Notes: generated from the letters alone by a model not told the origin. A stretch of DNA of 64,000 nucleotides from Chthoniobacterales bacterium (GCA_013821455.1 JACDGS010000022.1:1-64000), one strand, 5' to 3'. Shown: positions 31,190 through 41,584, numbered from the stretch's first letter. Made by a program: numbers and translations.

Positions 31190-32359
31190 TCAGGCGCAGA
31201 CCAGTTCGCCTTCGGACTGCGGCGCGGAAGTCGCCGCCACCGGAGTCAGATGATTGTAATAGCTGTCGCGCTGGACCGGATCCCGGCCCGCTTCGCGAAT
31301 GACGCGACGGAGCGACTGCACCGTTTGTTCCTGAGGCGTTTTCGCACCGGCCATGTGGAAGATTTTTTCTTCCATGATCGTGCCGTGCAAATCATCGACG
31401 CCGTAGCTGAGCGAAATCTGCGCAAGCGGCAGTCCCATGCTCACCCAGTAGGCGGTGAGATGTTCGATGTTATCGAGGTAAATGCGGCTGACGGCGAGGT
31501 TGCGGAGCTGATGGAAAGCGGTCGCGGGTTGAATGTGCGCGAGGATGGTGGTTTGCGGCTCGAAGGCGAAGGGGATGAAGCCAGTGAAACCGCCAGTCTC
31601 GTCCTGCAATTCGCGTAGCTGACGAAGATGATCAACGCGTTGTGCGTCGGATTCGATATGCCCGTAAAGCATGGTGCACGTGCTGCGGCCGCCCATTTCG
31701 TGCCAGGTGCGATGGACCTCGAGCCATTCCGCGGCGCTTTCTTTTCCGCGGCAAAGCTCGTCGCGTACGATCGGGTCGAAGATTTCCGCGCCACCGCCGG
31801 TGAGCGAGCTCAGGCCGACAGCGCGAAGCTGCGCCAAAGTATCGGCGATCGAGGTTTTGAAAATGCGCCGAGCGAGATGGCGAATTTCAATCGCGGTGAA
31901 TGCCTTTAGCTGCAGTGCGGGATCGAGCGCGCGCAGGGTTGATAGCAGGTCGAGATACCATTGGCGGTTGAGCGTGGGATGGAGTCCTCCGACCATGTGG
32001 ACTTCGGTGATTCCCTCGGCGAGGGCACTCTGCACCGCGGCGACGATCTCATCGATCGAGCTTTGGAACGCGTGCGGATCGCGCTTCTTCGCAGCAAAGG
32101 CGCAGAACTGACAGGAGAGCACGCAGACGTTCGAGTAGTTAATGTAGCGGTTGAGAATGTATGTCGCGACGTTGCCGTTCTTCCGCTGGCGCACCGCGCT
32201 GGCCATAATTCCGAGAGCGTTGAGTTCATGCGAACGATAAAGCCGGAGAGCATCCTCATCGGTAATCCGCTCTGCGTTTTCGATCTTCTCAGCGATCGAA
32301 CGGAGCGATGGCGGGATGAGGGATAATTTCATCAAGAATGACTCTGAAACAGAGAGCAA
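31190..32359 (-). CDS. mqnE: aminofutalosine synthase (radical SAM)
   Basis: YILNRYINYSNVCVLSCQFCAFAAKKRDPHAF..HMVGGLHPTLNRQWYLDLLSTLR; next to mqnA. Confidence 0.85.
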   Translation of the reverse strand: MLSVSESFLMKLSLIPPSLRSIAEKIENAERITDEDALRLYRSHELNALGIMASAVRQRKNGNVATYILNRYINYSNVCVLSCQFCAFAAKKRDPHAFQSSIDEIVAAVQSALAEGITEVHMVGGLHPTLNRQWYLDLLSTLRALDPALQLKAFTAIEIRHLARRIFKTSIADTLAQLRAVGLSSLTGGGAEIFDPIVRDELCRGKESAAEWLEVHRTWHEMGGRSTCTMLYGHIESDAQRVDHLRQLRELQDETGGFTGFIPFAFEPQTTILAHIQPATAFHQLRNLAVSRIYLDNIEHLTAYWVSMGLPLAQISLSYGVDDLHGTIMEEKIFHMAGAKTPQEQTVQSLRRVIREAGRDPVQRDSYYNHLTPVAATSAPQSEGELVCA

Positions 32360-32573
32360 GCGCGCATAGGATGCACAGGAGGATGCGTCCGCGCAAGTGC
32401 AGCGGATGCCGTGTTCGTCCTTCCAATCCTGCTCCTGCTCCTAATCCGGATAGGTGGTTGTTCGGGTAAGAGTAGGAGCAAGATTAGGATTAAAGAGCGG
32501 CGCGACAGATCAAGGGGGCGAGCACCTTGCGATGTCCGCCCCCTCTCAACCCCACAACACAAATCTGTTTCAG

Positions 32574-34463
32574 CTATTGGTCGCGATCTTTCGCCGTGCT
32601 CATGTAACGCAGCTCTGTCGGCGCCGGAGCGACTCCAGGTTTTGGATAATCAGCCGCAAGCTGCCGGTTCGAAGTGGGCACCAAACGCACGGCGCCTTTG
32701 GCATTATTCCGCCAGCCGTTCGGGTCGGCATATTCTTCGCCGCTGTTATGCAAGCCGCTCACCTGATCTTCCAAACCGGTGCCGTAATGTTGGTCGATGA
32801 TCGTAGGCGTGACGAAGACGAGCAGGTTGCGTTTCGTGCGCGCATTCAGTCGTTCCTGAAAAAGAGAACCAAAGATCGGGATGTCGCCCAAGACCGGAAC
32901 TTTGGTGCGGCTCTTCGTCACTTCATCCTGCAGCAAACCGCCGATCGCGAGAGTGTCACCGCTCTTGATGAGAACGTTGGAATCAAGCGTGCGTGTGTCG
33001 ATCACCGGGCTGGCCACCGTCGCACCCGCAAAGGTGAAGAGTGCGTCGGCCACCTTGTTGCTGATCTCGGGCTTGACGCTCAACGTGATGAAATCGTCTT
33101 TGTTGACCAGTGGCCTAACGACCAGGGTGTTACCGAACTTTTTATCCTGAAAACCGCCGAAGACCGCGGTAGCCGTCTGCTCGTTGAAGTTCAATTGCGG
33201 CACCGGCTGATTGCGAATGATCTCGATTTTTGCCTGCATGTTGTCCGCCGTCACGATGCGCGGATTAGCGAGGAACTCGGCGTCAGCATCTTCGTTCAAG
33301 AGCCGCAAAGTAAGCGAGAGCGCGGGCGCGGAAAGAATGGCGAACTGTCCGCCTAATGCGGTGAGTCCTGCGCTGGCGTTCCTCAGAAAATCCTGGGGAA
33401 CGAGCCCTCCGGTCGCGTCTGTGACCACTGCGGGCAAAGTGGATGCTTGGGTTATCTGGATCGGGACGCCGTCGGGACCGAGCCTTGGCGTCGTTGTCAC
33501 GGCCCCGGTCACTGGGTCCGTCGTCGTCGTCTGCGCAGTCGTGATCGAGCTGCTGCCTAGAGTTGAACCGCCATATTTGAGAGTCTGTGGGCTGGTCGAG
33601 CTGCCGACCACGCCGGCCCAGTTAATGCCGTAACTCTGCCGCGGATTTGCGTTCACCTCGACCAAACGCGCTTCGATCATGACCTGTTTGGTCGGCTTAT
33701 CGATTAACTTCAAGGTCTTGCGAATCGCATCGATATTGCTGCGAGTTTCGCGAAAGAAAACGGTGTTGGTGCGCTCATCCACTTGCGGCGCGTCCTTGCT
33801 CGAGAGTTGCGAAGCGAGCAGCGGGGCGATGTCTTTGGCGCGCGCGTAGCTGAATTGAAAGCTGTCGCTTTCAGTTGGCTCGGCGGTGCGTTCGGCGCCG
33901 GTCTTGATGTAGTAAACGTTGTCGATCTGGTCCATGAAAAGGCTCTTCGCTTTCACGATGATCGCGATCGCCTGGAGCGCGGTGACGTCTTCCAGCCGCA
34001 TCGTGACGGTGCCGGTGACGGCTTCGCTCACGACCATGTTGATCTTCGCCTGACGCGCGAGGAGCCGCAGCACCTGGCCGACGTCGTCACCCTGAAATTC
34101 TCTTACGCCGATTCCGCCATTGGCTGTCGCCGAATTCGCATCGGTCGTGCTGGCACTGGTCGCGACCGGTTGCGCGCCGGGCGCGGCCGCAGCGGAGACG
34201 GGGGATGAAGAAACGTTAGGCGCGACAGCGGGCGTTGCGGTCAAAGGCGCCACGGGGGCGGCCTGCACCAGCGTCATCGGCGCGAGCTCCGAACTGTGCG
34301 CATTTGCGGCTCCAGCCGCATCGCGCGCGGAGACGATGACCTGACCCGGAAAGGAATGGGCTGTGCCCGCTTCCTGCGCCGAGGCGGCCGACGTGATCGC
34401 CAGCAAAGCTGAGAGGACGCAGACTGAAGGTTTTGTCAGAGTTAACATAATGAGTTTCGGCAA
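32574..34463 (-). CDS. secretin (GspD/PilQ-type outer-membrane pore)
   Basis: STN-like VGQVLRLLARQAKINMVVSEAVTGTVTMRLEDV; secretin core PVLGDIPIFGSLFQERLNARTKRNLLVFVTPTII. Confidence 0.87.
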   Translation of the reverse strand: MPKLIMLTLTKPSVCVLSALLAITSAASAQEAGTAHSFPGQVIVSARDAAGAANAHSSELAPMTLVQAAPVAPLTATPAVAPNVSSSPVSAAAAPGAQPVATSASTTDANSATANGGIGVREFQGDDVGQVLRLLARQAKINMVVSEAVTGTVTMRLEDVTALQAIAIIVKAKSLFMDQIDNVYYIKTGAERTAEPTESDSFQFSYARAKDIAPLLASQLSSKDAPQVDERTNTVFFRETRSNIDAIRKTLKLIDKPTKQVMIEARLVEVNANPRQSYGINWAGVVGSSTSPQTLKYGGSTLGSSSITTAQTTTTDPVTGAVTTTPRLGPDGVPIQITQASTLPAVVTDATGGLVPQDFLRNASAGLTALGGQFAILSAPALSLTLRLLNEDADAEFLANPRIVTADNMQAKIEIIRNQPVPQLNFNEQTATAVFGGFQDKKFGNTLVVRPLVNKDDFITLSVKPEISNKVADALFTFAGATVASPVIDTRTLDSNVLIKSGDTLAIGGLLQDEVTKSRTKVPVLGDIPIFGSLFQERLNARTKRNLLVFVTPTIIDQHYGTGLEDQVSGLHNSGEEYADPNGWRNNAKGAVRLVPTSNRQLAADYPKPGVAPAPTELRYMSTAKDRDQ

Positions 34464-34642
34464 GGGTTGGTTTCGCTGCGAATTCCCTCAAAGCAGGAAC
34501 CAGACCAGCGCTCGCCGTTTGCCGAAAAAGTGTTCTCCCCCGGATGAATAATGGGGCCGTTAGGCAAAACGGCGCTCAGCGGCGCGTCGTTAGGCACAAC
34601 CTCGCCCTCCACGGCGCCGGGGGAACGGCGACGCCTCGTTCG

Positions 34643-35413
34643 TTAGGCGGCGGTCGCGAAACCGAGCGAAGTCTTGGTGAAATCGGCGCTCGGCATTTGC
34701 CTAACGAGTCGGACAATGCCGTCCTGCCACTTCTGACCGATTTCCTGCAGATACGGATCGTTCTGCTGGAGACGAGTCCGCATTTTTACCTGCAAGGAAT
34801 CGGTCTTGTAACAGAGAATGTCGATCGGCGGCCCGACCGCGACGTTGCTCTTCATTGTCGCGTCGATCGAGATCACGCCGAACTTCACCGCATCGGTCAG
34901 GCTGCTTTCGTAACTGAAGCCGCGATCCAGAATCGGCTTCCCATATTTCGTTTCGCCGATCTGAAGGAACGGGCTATCCGGGCTCGCGTGAATGCTGTTG
35001 CCCTGCGGATAAATTAGATGCACTTCCGGCGCGAGGCCGGCGATCTGCCCGCCGACGATCAGGTGCGTATTGAAACTAAAACCGTCTGCCTCGAGCGCGA
35101 CGCGATCGCGTTGCTCGACCTCACGTACTTTCGAGCCGACGTAGCGGACCGTCTCATACATCGTCTCGCGATTGAGCAGATGCTTCCGCGCGGGATGGCT
35201 TTCGTTGAGATGGAGATCGTCGTCGATCAACGCGAGCGTGGCCTGCGAGAGCGAGAGATTGCCCGAGCTCATGATGCAGATCACGCGCTCGCCCGGCTTT
35301 TCGAAGACGCGCATTTTGGAGCGAACGCCGACGTTGTCCATTCCCGCGCTCGTGCGCGAATCGGAAAGAAACACGGCGCCTTTGCTGCAAAGCATCCCGA
35401 GGCAATAAGTCAT
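34643..35413 (-). CDS. Anbu-type proteasome-related peptidase
   Basis: MTYCLGMLCSKGAVFLSDSRTSAGMDNVGVRSKMRVFEKPGERVICIMSSGNLSLSQA. Confidence 0.82.
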   Translation of the reverse strand: MTYCLGMLCSKGAVFLSDSRTSAGMDNVGVRSKMRVFEKPGERVICIMSSGNLSLSQATLALIDDDLHLNESHPARKHLLNRETMYETVRYVGSKVREVEQRDRVALEADGFSFNTHLIVGGQIAGLAPEVHLIYPQGNSIHASPDSPFLQIGETKYGKPILDRGFSYESSLTDAVKFGVISIDATMKSNVAVGPPIDILCYKTDSLQVKMRTRLQQNDPYLQEIGQKWQDGIVRLVRQMPSADFTKTSLGFATAA

Positions 35414-35838
35414 GGTGGCCCAATTTTGCTGCTGACGACGCGGCCTTCCACCTGCCGGATGCGCGTGTGGTGCGTGAGCGGATAAACCTTGCCGTCGTGC
35501 CCGCGAAAAAATGCGCTCAGCATCCAACTCACGATGCTGATAAGAATCGCGCCCCAAAATGCGCTGCCGAAATGGTCCACGTGAAACCCGTGTACGAAAT
35601 CATTCACGAGCAGCAGCATGAGACCGTTCACAACGAAAATAAAAAGTCCCAGCGTTAGAATAATTAGCGGCGCCATGAGCAGAAGAAGGATCGGCCGGAG
35701 GAAGGCGTTGAAGATGCCGAGCAGCAGGGAAGCACAGGTGAGCGCGCCCACGCTGTCATAACGAATGCCCTGGATGACGAACGCCGCGACCATGACGGCG
35801 ACGGTGGTAATCGCCCAGCGAAAAACAAAATGCCTCAT
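35410..35838 (-). CDS. phage holin family 4-like small membrane protein
   Basis: NAFLRPILLLLMAPLIILTLGLFIFVVNGLMLLLVNDFVHGFHV. Confidence 0.75.
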   Translation of the reverse strand: MRHFVFRWAITTVAVMVAAFVIQGIRYDSVGALTCASLLLGIFNAFLRPILLLLMAPLIILTLGLFIFVVNGLMLLLVNDFVHGFHVDHFGSAFWGAILISIVSWMLSAFFRGHDGKVYPLTHHTRIRQVEGRVVSSKIGPP

Positions 35839-35937
35839 CGTTAGGTATGATCGGACGCAGGAGCGGTTTTCATGCCGTTTCCACTTGCGCGGCCGTGCTC
35901 TGCGAGTAAAGGCTTGGCCGACCAAAAGCAAAAGTAA

Positions 35938-36294
35938 ATGCCGAAAAGTTCAAAAAAATCGAAGGACGCGGGCCTCAGCGAGAGCATCGCGCAAGAACCA
36001 AAAAACGGAGACACCCCGAAAGTTTCTGAAAATGCCGTGGCCGCCAAACGCGCGAAAGCGCCCGTGAGCACTACGCGGAAAAGACTCGCTAAAGCGCCCG
36101 GCAAAGACCTCACCGGCGACAAGCCGCGTAAAGTCGCCGCCCGGAAAAAAGCGGCGCCATCCGCCAGGGCCGTCTCGGACAACGACATCCGTTTGCGCGC
36201 TTATTTCATCGCGGAAAAACGCGCTGGTGATACCGCGAGCGATTGGCTGGAAGCTCGCCGGCAACTGCTCGCGGAGTCGGCCGCGCGCGCCTAA
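35938..36294 (+). CDS. DUF2934-domain protein with Lys/Ala-rich N-terminus
   Basis: IRLRAYFIAEKRAGDTASDWLEARRQLL. Confidence 0.75.
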   Translation: MPKSSKKSKDAGLSESIAQEPKNGDTPKVSENAVAAKRAKAPVSTTRKRLAKAPGKDLTGDKPRKVAARKKAAPSARAVSDNDIRLRAYFIAEKRAGDTASDWLEARRQLLAESAARA

Positions 36295-36297
36295 CGA

Positions 36298-36531
36298 GTG
36301 AGCTCGCCCGCAGACGAATTGGCCTTGGCGTTGCGCCGGCGGCGCGTTCTCATCGTCGATGAAAACAGCCGTCGCGATTCAGAGCAGCATCTGGCAAAAC
36401 TTAAAGCGGTTTCCGAAGAAATAGAGCGGTTAGGAAAGCAGCTACCGCAGCCGATCGATCCGCAACTCGCGCATTTCCTGACGCGTTGCAGCTACGACAA
36501 AGCTCTCGAGTTCCTCGAAGGAGCTGTTTGA
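36298..36531 (+). CDS. hypothetical protein
   Basis: 77-aa ORF directly after the DUF2934 gene. Confidence 0.45.
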   Translation: MSSPADELALALRRRRVLIVDENSRRDSEQHLAKLKAVSEEIERLGKQLPQPIDPQLAHFLTRCSYDKALEFLEGAV

Positions 36532-36552
36532 GGCAACGGCGCGGAAAGTTGC

Positions 36553-37164
36553 CTAACGAGAATAAAGCTCGACGATCAATTGCTCGTTGACCATCGGCTG
36601 CATCTCTTCGCGCGACGGGATGTGTGCCACTTTCCCGGTGAGGGCATCGCGATCGACCGTTAGCCAATCAGGAACAGGTGCGATCTGCGTCAATTCCATA
36701 TTGCGCAAGGCAAGCTGCCGCGACTTCGGCTTGTCCTTCACCGTGATCTCATCGCCTGCCTTCACGTTGAAGGAAGAGATGTTCACGTTGCGACCGTTCA
36801 CCTGCACGTGACCGTGCGAAACAAGCTGCCGCGCTCCGCTGCGCGTATTCGCGAGACCGAGGCGGAAGACAACGTTATCGAGTCGAGTTTCCAGGAGTTG
36901 CAAAAGAGTTTCGCCCGTCACACCGCGCTTTTGCAGAGCGGTTTCAAAAATGCGACGGAACTGCTTTTCCATCAGACCGTATTGGAAACGCAGCTTCTGC
37001 TTTTCGCCGAGCGCGATCGCGTAATCGGACTGCTTCCGGCGCGAGCCTTTCGGCCCATGCATCCCCGGCGGATAGTTTTTGCGTTCGAGCGACTTGGAGG
37101 GTCCGAAAAGTGGCACGCCATAACGACGCGCGATTTTAGTTTTGGGTCCGGTGTATCTGGCCAT
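36553..37164 (-). CDS. rpsD: 30S ribosomal protein S4
   Basis: MARYTGPKTKIARRYGVPLFG..LETRLDNVVFRLGLANTRSGARQLVSHGHVQVNG. Confidence 0.97.
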   Translation of the reverse strand: MARYTGPKTKIARRYGVPLFGPSKSLERKNYPPGMHGPKGSRRKQSDYAIALGEKQKLRFQYGLMEKQFRRIFETALQKRGVTGETLLQLLETRLDNVVFRLGLANTRSGARQLVSHGHVQVNGRNVNISSFNVKAGDEITVKDKPKSRQLALRNMELTQIAPVPDWLTVDRDALTGKVAHIPSREEMQPMVNEQLIVELYSR

Positions 37165-37204
37165 CTGAAAAAGTTAAGAGCTAGAAATTGATTGTTAGGC
37201 CGAC

Positions 37205-37837
37205 TCAAACACGACGCTGTTTCGGCGGCCGGCAACCGTTGTGCGGCACGGGGGTGACGTCGCGGATAATTGTTAAATCGAGACCGATGGCTTGCAGCGC
37301 GCGAACGGCTGACTCGCGGCCGGCTCCCGGTCCCCTAACGAGAACTTCCACCTCCTTCAGACCATGTCCCATCGCCTGGCGGGAAGCATCCTGTGCCACC
37401 ATTTGTGCGGCGTAAGCAGTGCTTTTGCGGGAGCCTTTGAATCCTACTTTGCCGGCGCTCGACCAACCAATGACGTTACCGCTCAGGTCGGTGATGGTAA
37501 CGATCGTGTTATTGAAGGTCGAGAGAACGTGCGCGAAACCAGAGTAGATGTTCTTACTCCCTTTCGCTTTAACGATCTTCGGTTTCTCGACGTCGTTAGG
37601 ATCGAGCGAAAGGTTTTCCTTCGGCGCTTCCGCGACCGGCGCTTCCGCCTTCTTCGGTTTTTTAGCCGCCTTAGGCTTAGCTTCCTTCTTCGCTGGGGCT
37701 GTAACAGGCGCGGGCTGCTCGGCTACCGGCGCGGCAGCGAGTTCGTTTTCAGGAGCAGTCGGCACCGCTGGTGCAGTGTTCGTCTCTTCAGCCGCCGGTG
37801 TCTCCGCTGCAGGTTGGTTCTCAGAATCTTCAGCCAT
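37205..37837 (-). CDS. rpsK: 30S ribosomal protein S11 with ~80-aa low-complexity N-terminal extension
   Basis: C-terminal S11 core [36 protein letters not shown]; Ala/Pro/Glu/Lys-rich N-terminus. Confidence 0.95.
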   Translation of the reverse strand: MAEDSENQPAAETPAAEETNTAPAVPTAPENELAAAPVAEQPAPVTAPAKKEAKPKAAKKPKKAEAPVAEAPKENLSLDPNDVEKPKIVKAKGSKNIYSGFAHVLSTFNNTIVTITDLSGNVIGWSSAGKVGFKGSRKSTAYAAQMVAQDASRQAMGHGLKEVEVLVRGPGAGRESAVRALQAIGLDLTIIRDVTPVPHNGCRPPKQRRV

Positions 37838-37853
37838 GTCTTATACTCGTTAG

Positions 37854-38249
37854 TTAAACTTTCCCTGCCTTCGCATCCTTGTTACGGATAACACCAACCG
37901 TCTTCCGCGGCCCTTTGCGTGTCCGCGCATTCGTTGAGGTTCGCTGACCGCGCACCGGCAAACCGCGGCGATGACGAATCCCGCGATAACAGTTGATCGC
38001 TTGTAAGCGCTTCAGGTTGCTCTGCAACTCGCGACGAAGATCGCCTTCGATGGGCAACTTATTGTTCGTGATCGTCTGAATGATCTCGTTGATCTGTTGC
38101 GGGCTCAGATCCTTTGCACGCGTGTTGGGATCGATGTTCGTTTGTTCGAGGACACGCTTCGCGGTGCTCGGGCCAACGCCGTAGATGTAAGTCAGGGACG
38201 CTTCAATGCGTTTATCGGCGGGAATCTCTACTCCAAGTAATCGAGGCAT
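37854..38249 (-). CDS. rpsM: 30S ribosomal protein S13
   Basis: [50 protein letters not shown]. Confidence 0.97.
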   Translation of the reverse strand: MPRLLGVEIPADKRIEASLTYIYGVGPSTAKRVLEQTNIDPNTRAKDLSPQQINEIIQTITNNKLPIEGDLRRELQSNLKRLQAINCYRGIRHRRGLPVRGQRTSTNARTRKGPRKTVGVIRNKDAKAGKV

Positions 38250-38279
38250 ATATTATTTCAGCGTTTCAGCTTTTTGCTC

Positions 38280-38396
38280 CTACCCCTGCCGCTGCTTATG
38301 GCGCGGATTTTTGCTGCAGATCACGCGCACAACGTTCTTGCGCTTCACGATCTTGCACGCTTCACAAAGTCTTTTTACTGATGGTCGCACTTTCAT
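38280..38396 (-). CDS. rpmJ: 50S ribosomal protein L36 (not in the ORF track; read by eye)
   Basis: Minus strand translates [38 protein letters not shown]. Confidence 0.93.
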   Translation of the reverse strand: MKVRPSVKRLCEACKIVKRKNVVRVICSKNPRHKQRQG

Positions 38397-38413
38397 AAAT
38401 CACGAGACGAAAA

Positions 38414-38437
38414 ACGCGGAGCTTATCTCCGCGCTAC
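38414..38437 (-). repeat. REP-like hairpin with GTAG foot upstream of rpmJ
   Basis: Minus strand GTAGCGCGGAGataagCTCCGCG. Confidence 0.5.
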
Positions 38438-38652
38438 CGATGGCGGAATGTAATCCGCCCTTTCGACAAATCGTAGGGCGAAACTTCTAGCATAACTTTG
38501 TCCCCTGGCAAGATGCGAATGAAGTGCATCCGCATCTTTCCCGAGGTGTGCGCGAGGACGCTGTGTCCGTTAGGCAGTTCCACCCGAAACATGGTGTTGG
38601 GCAGCAGCTCGACCACCGTTCCCTCTACCTCAATTGCGTCTTTGCGCGCCAT
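38434..38652 (-). CDS. infA: translation initiation factor IF-1
   Basis: [53 protein letters not shown]. Confidence 0.97.
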   Translation of the reverse strand: MARKDAIEVEGTVVELLPNTMFRVELPNGHSVLAHTSGKMRMHFIRILPGDKVMLEVSPYDLSKGRITFRHR

Positions 38653-39401
38653 GTCAGGATCTCGGGTTCCTCTTTCGTTATCAAAACCGTGTGTTCAAAA
38701 TGGGCTGAGGGCAAGCCGTCCGCCGTGCAAACTGTCCAGCCATCTTCCAATAAACGGACCGCGGAACCGCCGAGATTAATCATCGGCTCGATCGCCAGAG
38801 TCATGCCGGCTTTCAAACGCGGACCGCTGCCGCGTTTGCCATAGTTAGGCACTTGTGGCTCTTCATGCAGTTTCCGGCCAACGCCGTGACCGACAAACTC
38901 GCGCACGACGGAAAACTGGTGCCGCCTTGCTTCGTCTTCGATCGTTGCGCATAGGTCGCCCAGCCGTTCGCCAGCGTGTGCATATTCAATCGCGCTCTGC
39001 AGCGCGCTCTGCGTGACCGCGAGCAACTTTTCCACACGCTCGTCGATCATTCCCACCGGAATAGTGGCCGCAGTATCGCCGACCCAACCATCCTGAATGA
39101 CACCTATATCCAGTTTCACGATATCGCCGTATTGAATGCGGCGTTGACTCCCGATGCCGTGAACAATCTCGTCATTTAGCGAGATGCAGATGTTCCCAGG
39201 AAAAACGCGATGCCCGAGCCGATAACCCAGAAAAGCACTACGAACTCCAGCCTCTTCCATCAGATCAGCCGCGGCTTGATCGATCTCCTTCGTCGAAATG
39301 CCAGGGCGAATCATCTCGCTCACGCGCTCGAGCACGTCGCTCGCGGTCCGGCAGGCGAGCCGCATTTTGTCGATCTCCCGCGCCGACTTGATCGGGATCA
39401 T
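38625..39401 (-). CDS. map: type I methionine aminopeptidase
   Basis: [46 protein letters not shown]. Confidence 0.95.
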   Translation of the reverse strand: MIPIKSAREIDKMRLACRTASDVLERVSEMIRPGISTKEIDQAAADLMEEAGVRSAFLGYRLGHRVFPGNICISLNDEIVHGIGSQRRIQYGDIVKLDIGVIQDGWVGDTAATIPVGMIDERVEKLLAVTQSALQSAIEYAHAGERLGDLCATIEDEARRHQFSVVREFVGHGVGRKLHEEPQVPNYGKRGSGPRLKAGMTLAIEPMINLGGSAVRLLEDGWTVCTADGLPSAHFEHTVLITKEEPEILTWRAKTQLR

Positions 39402-40051
39402 TTCGAGTGGTTCTCGATCAGCGCGGCGATGTCGGCAAAGACCGCGTCACGATCTCTATTTCCATCGATGCGATGCAGCGCGTCGTTCTTTTCGTAGTAG
39501 GAAAGGAGCGGTTCGGTCTTGTTTTTGAATTCCGTTAGGCGCGTCTGCAGCACCGACGCATCATCGTCGTTGCGGCGAATGAGTGGACCGTCGCAATACG
39601 GACACACTGAACGTGCGGCAAAACCAGCACTCGTTAGGCTGGTCGTGAAACCGCAACGGCGGCATTGCAAACGCCCGGCGATACGATCGTGCACCGTCTC
39701 CTCCGAGACCTCGAGCCAAAGGACGAGATCCAGTGTGGTCTCGCGTTTCGTCAGAATCTCTTCCAAGCGCTGCGCCTGCGTCAGCGTGCGCGGAAAACCG
39801 TCGAAAACGAAACCGTCTTGGCCATGAAGATTAAGCCAGTCTTCGATCAGATGAATGATGATCTCATCCGAAACGAGACCGCCTTGTTTGGAAGTTTCAT
39901 CTGCTTGCAAACCCAGCGGAGTTTCCAGATCGCGCTCGCGCCGCAGGATCATGCCCGGCGAAGTCACCGCGATGGCGAAGTGCCGCGTGATCATTTCCGC
40001 TTGAGTTCCCTTGCCGGAACCGGGAGCGCCAAGAAGAACGATGCGACGTTT
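39398..40051 (-). CDS. adk: adenylate kinase (Zn-binding lid type)
   Basis: RRIVLLGAPGSGKGTQAEMI..FDGFPRTLTQAQ..CRRCGF..CPYC; start estimated. Confidence 0.93.
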   Translation of the reverse strand, partial: KRRIVLLGAPGSGKGTQAEMITRHFAIAVTSPGMILRRERDLETPLGLQADETSKQGGLVSDEIIIHLIEDWLNLHGQDGFVFDGFPRTLTQAQRLEEILTKRETTLDLVLWLEVSEETVHDRIAGRLQCRRCGFTTSLTSAGFAARSVCPYCDGPLIRRNDDDASVLQTRLTEFKNKTEPLLSYYEKNDALHRIDGNRDRDAVFADIAALIENHSK

Positions 40052-41556
40052 CACCGGGCGCCGTAGAGGAAGATTGCCACACCGCCGATGACGAGCACCG
40101 CGATGCCGACGTAAAGCCACATCAGCGTTCCCTGCTCCGCTGCTTCGCCGCGCGCGCCACCGCGATCAAAGGCGCGACCGCGAATCCGGCCCTTGCGCAG
40201 GAATCCATCGTAGTGACGCTGGATCAGATGGGTTTCCACCTGCCGCATCGTGTCGAGCATTACGCCCACGATAATGAGAAGGCTGGTGCCGCCGAAAAAT
40301 TGCGCGGTGATCACGGGCACGTGCATAACCTGACTAAGAAGACTCGGCAGGATTGCAATCGCCGTAAGGAAGATCGCCCCCGCAAACGTGAGGCGAGTCA
40401 TGGTGAAATCAAGGAAGTCCGCGGTCGGTTTGCCAGGACGTACGCCCGGAATGTAGCCGCCGTATTTCTTCAGATCGTCGGCGATCTGCGCAGGCTGGAA
40501 CTGCGTTGCAACCCAGAAATAACTGAAGAAGAAAATCAGCGCCGCGAGAATCGTGTAATGTTCCCAGCCGGTTGAAAGATGATCGGCAATGACCTTGGCC
40601 ATCCGGCTATCTTTGAAAGCGAGGCCAACAATCGTAGTCGGGAAAAGTAAGAGCGCCCACGCGAAAATGATCGGCATCACCCCCGCGTAGTTAACTTTCA
40701 ACGGCATATACTGCGTCTGGCCCCCGTACATTTTTCGGCCGACAACACGCTTCGCGTACTGCACCGTGATCTTTCGCACGCCTTGAGTCACCGCGATGAC
40801 CGCCGCAATTACGATGAAAAGAAACGCTACCATCAGGACGAGAATTGCCGGACTGACCTGGCTTGTCCCCGTCTCAGCCGACGGAACAAACGTTTTCCAC
40901 GCTTGCGCCAAAGCCGCGGGCAAGCGCGCAATGATGCCGATCGTGATAATCAGCGAGATACCGTTGCCAATCCCGCGGTCCGTAATCTGATCGCCTAACC
41001 ACATCAGGAAAAGCGTTCCCGACGTCAAAGTCAGGACCGTGATCACGCGAAAAGACCAACCGAGATTGTCCACCAACGGTATGCCCAGCTTAGCGGTCGT
41101 CTCCGTGATGCCCGGCAACATCGTGTGATACGACTCTGGATGCTGAAAGGACACCGCGAGCAGATAGCCTTGAAAAATGCAGAGCACGACCGTCGCATAA
41201 CGCGTGTACTGCATGATCTTTTGCCGCCCGCCATCTTCCCGGGAGAGACGGCTGAGCGACGGAATGACTGCTGTGAGCAACTGCAGCATGATCGACGCAC
41301 TGATGAAAGGCATGATGCCTAACGAGAAGATGGCGCAGTTCTCGAGCGCGCCGCCGCTGAAAAGATTAAAGAGCGCTGCGACGCCGCCGCCGGCGCTCTG
41401 CGAGGAAGTGCGAAACCAATCTTGCAGCACTGCCGGATTGACGCCCGGAGTCGTGATGGCAGCGCCCATGCGCACCACGACGATGACCGCCAGGGTAAAC
41501 AAAATTCTCCGACGCAGCTCGGGAATTTTAACCGTGTTTAGAAAAGCCGAGACCAT
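40051..41556 (-). CDS. secY: preprotein translocase subunit SecY
   Basis: FSLGIMPFISASIMLQLLT..GNGISLIITIGI..PGVRPGKPTADFLDFTMTRLTFAGAIFL. Confidence 0.96.
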   Translation of the reverse strand: MVSAFLNTVKIPELRRRILFTLAVIVVVRMGAAITTPGVNPAVLQDWFRTSSQSAGGGVAALFNLFSGGALENCAIFSLGIMPFISASIMLQLLTAVIPSLSRLSREDGGRQKIMQYTRYATVVLCIFQGYLLAVSFQHPESYHTMLPGITETTAKLGIPLVDNLGWSFRVITVLTLTSGTLFLMWLGDQITDRGIGNGISLIITIGIIARLPAALAQAWKTFVPSAETGTSQVSPAILVLMVAFLFIVIAAVIAVTQGVRKITVQYAKRVVGRKMYGGQTQYMPLKVNYAGVMPIIFAWALLLFPTTIVGLAFKDSRMAKVIADHLSTGWEHYTILAALIFFFSYFWVATQFQPAQIADDLKKYGGYIPGVRPGKPTADFLDFTMTRLTFAGAIFLTAIAILPSLLSQVMHVPVITAQFFGGTSLLIIVGVMLDTMRQVETHLIQRHYDGFLRKGRIRGRAFDRGGARGEAAEQGTLMWLYVGIAVLVIGGVAIFLYGAR

Positions 41557-41584
41557 GCCCTAAACTCGCTCTTTGCCCACCAGA

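Noticed and set aside
37205-37837. rpsK as a fusion with another domain
   Set aside because: The leader is low-complexity with no recognisable fold.
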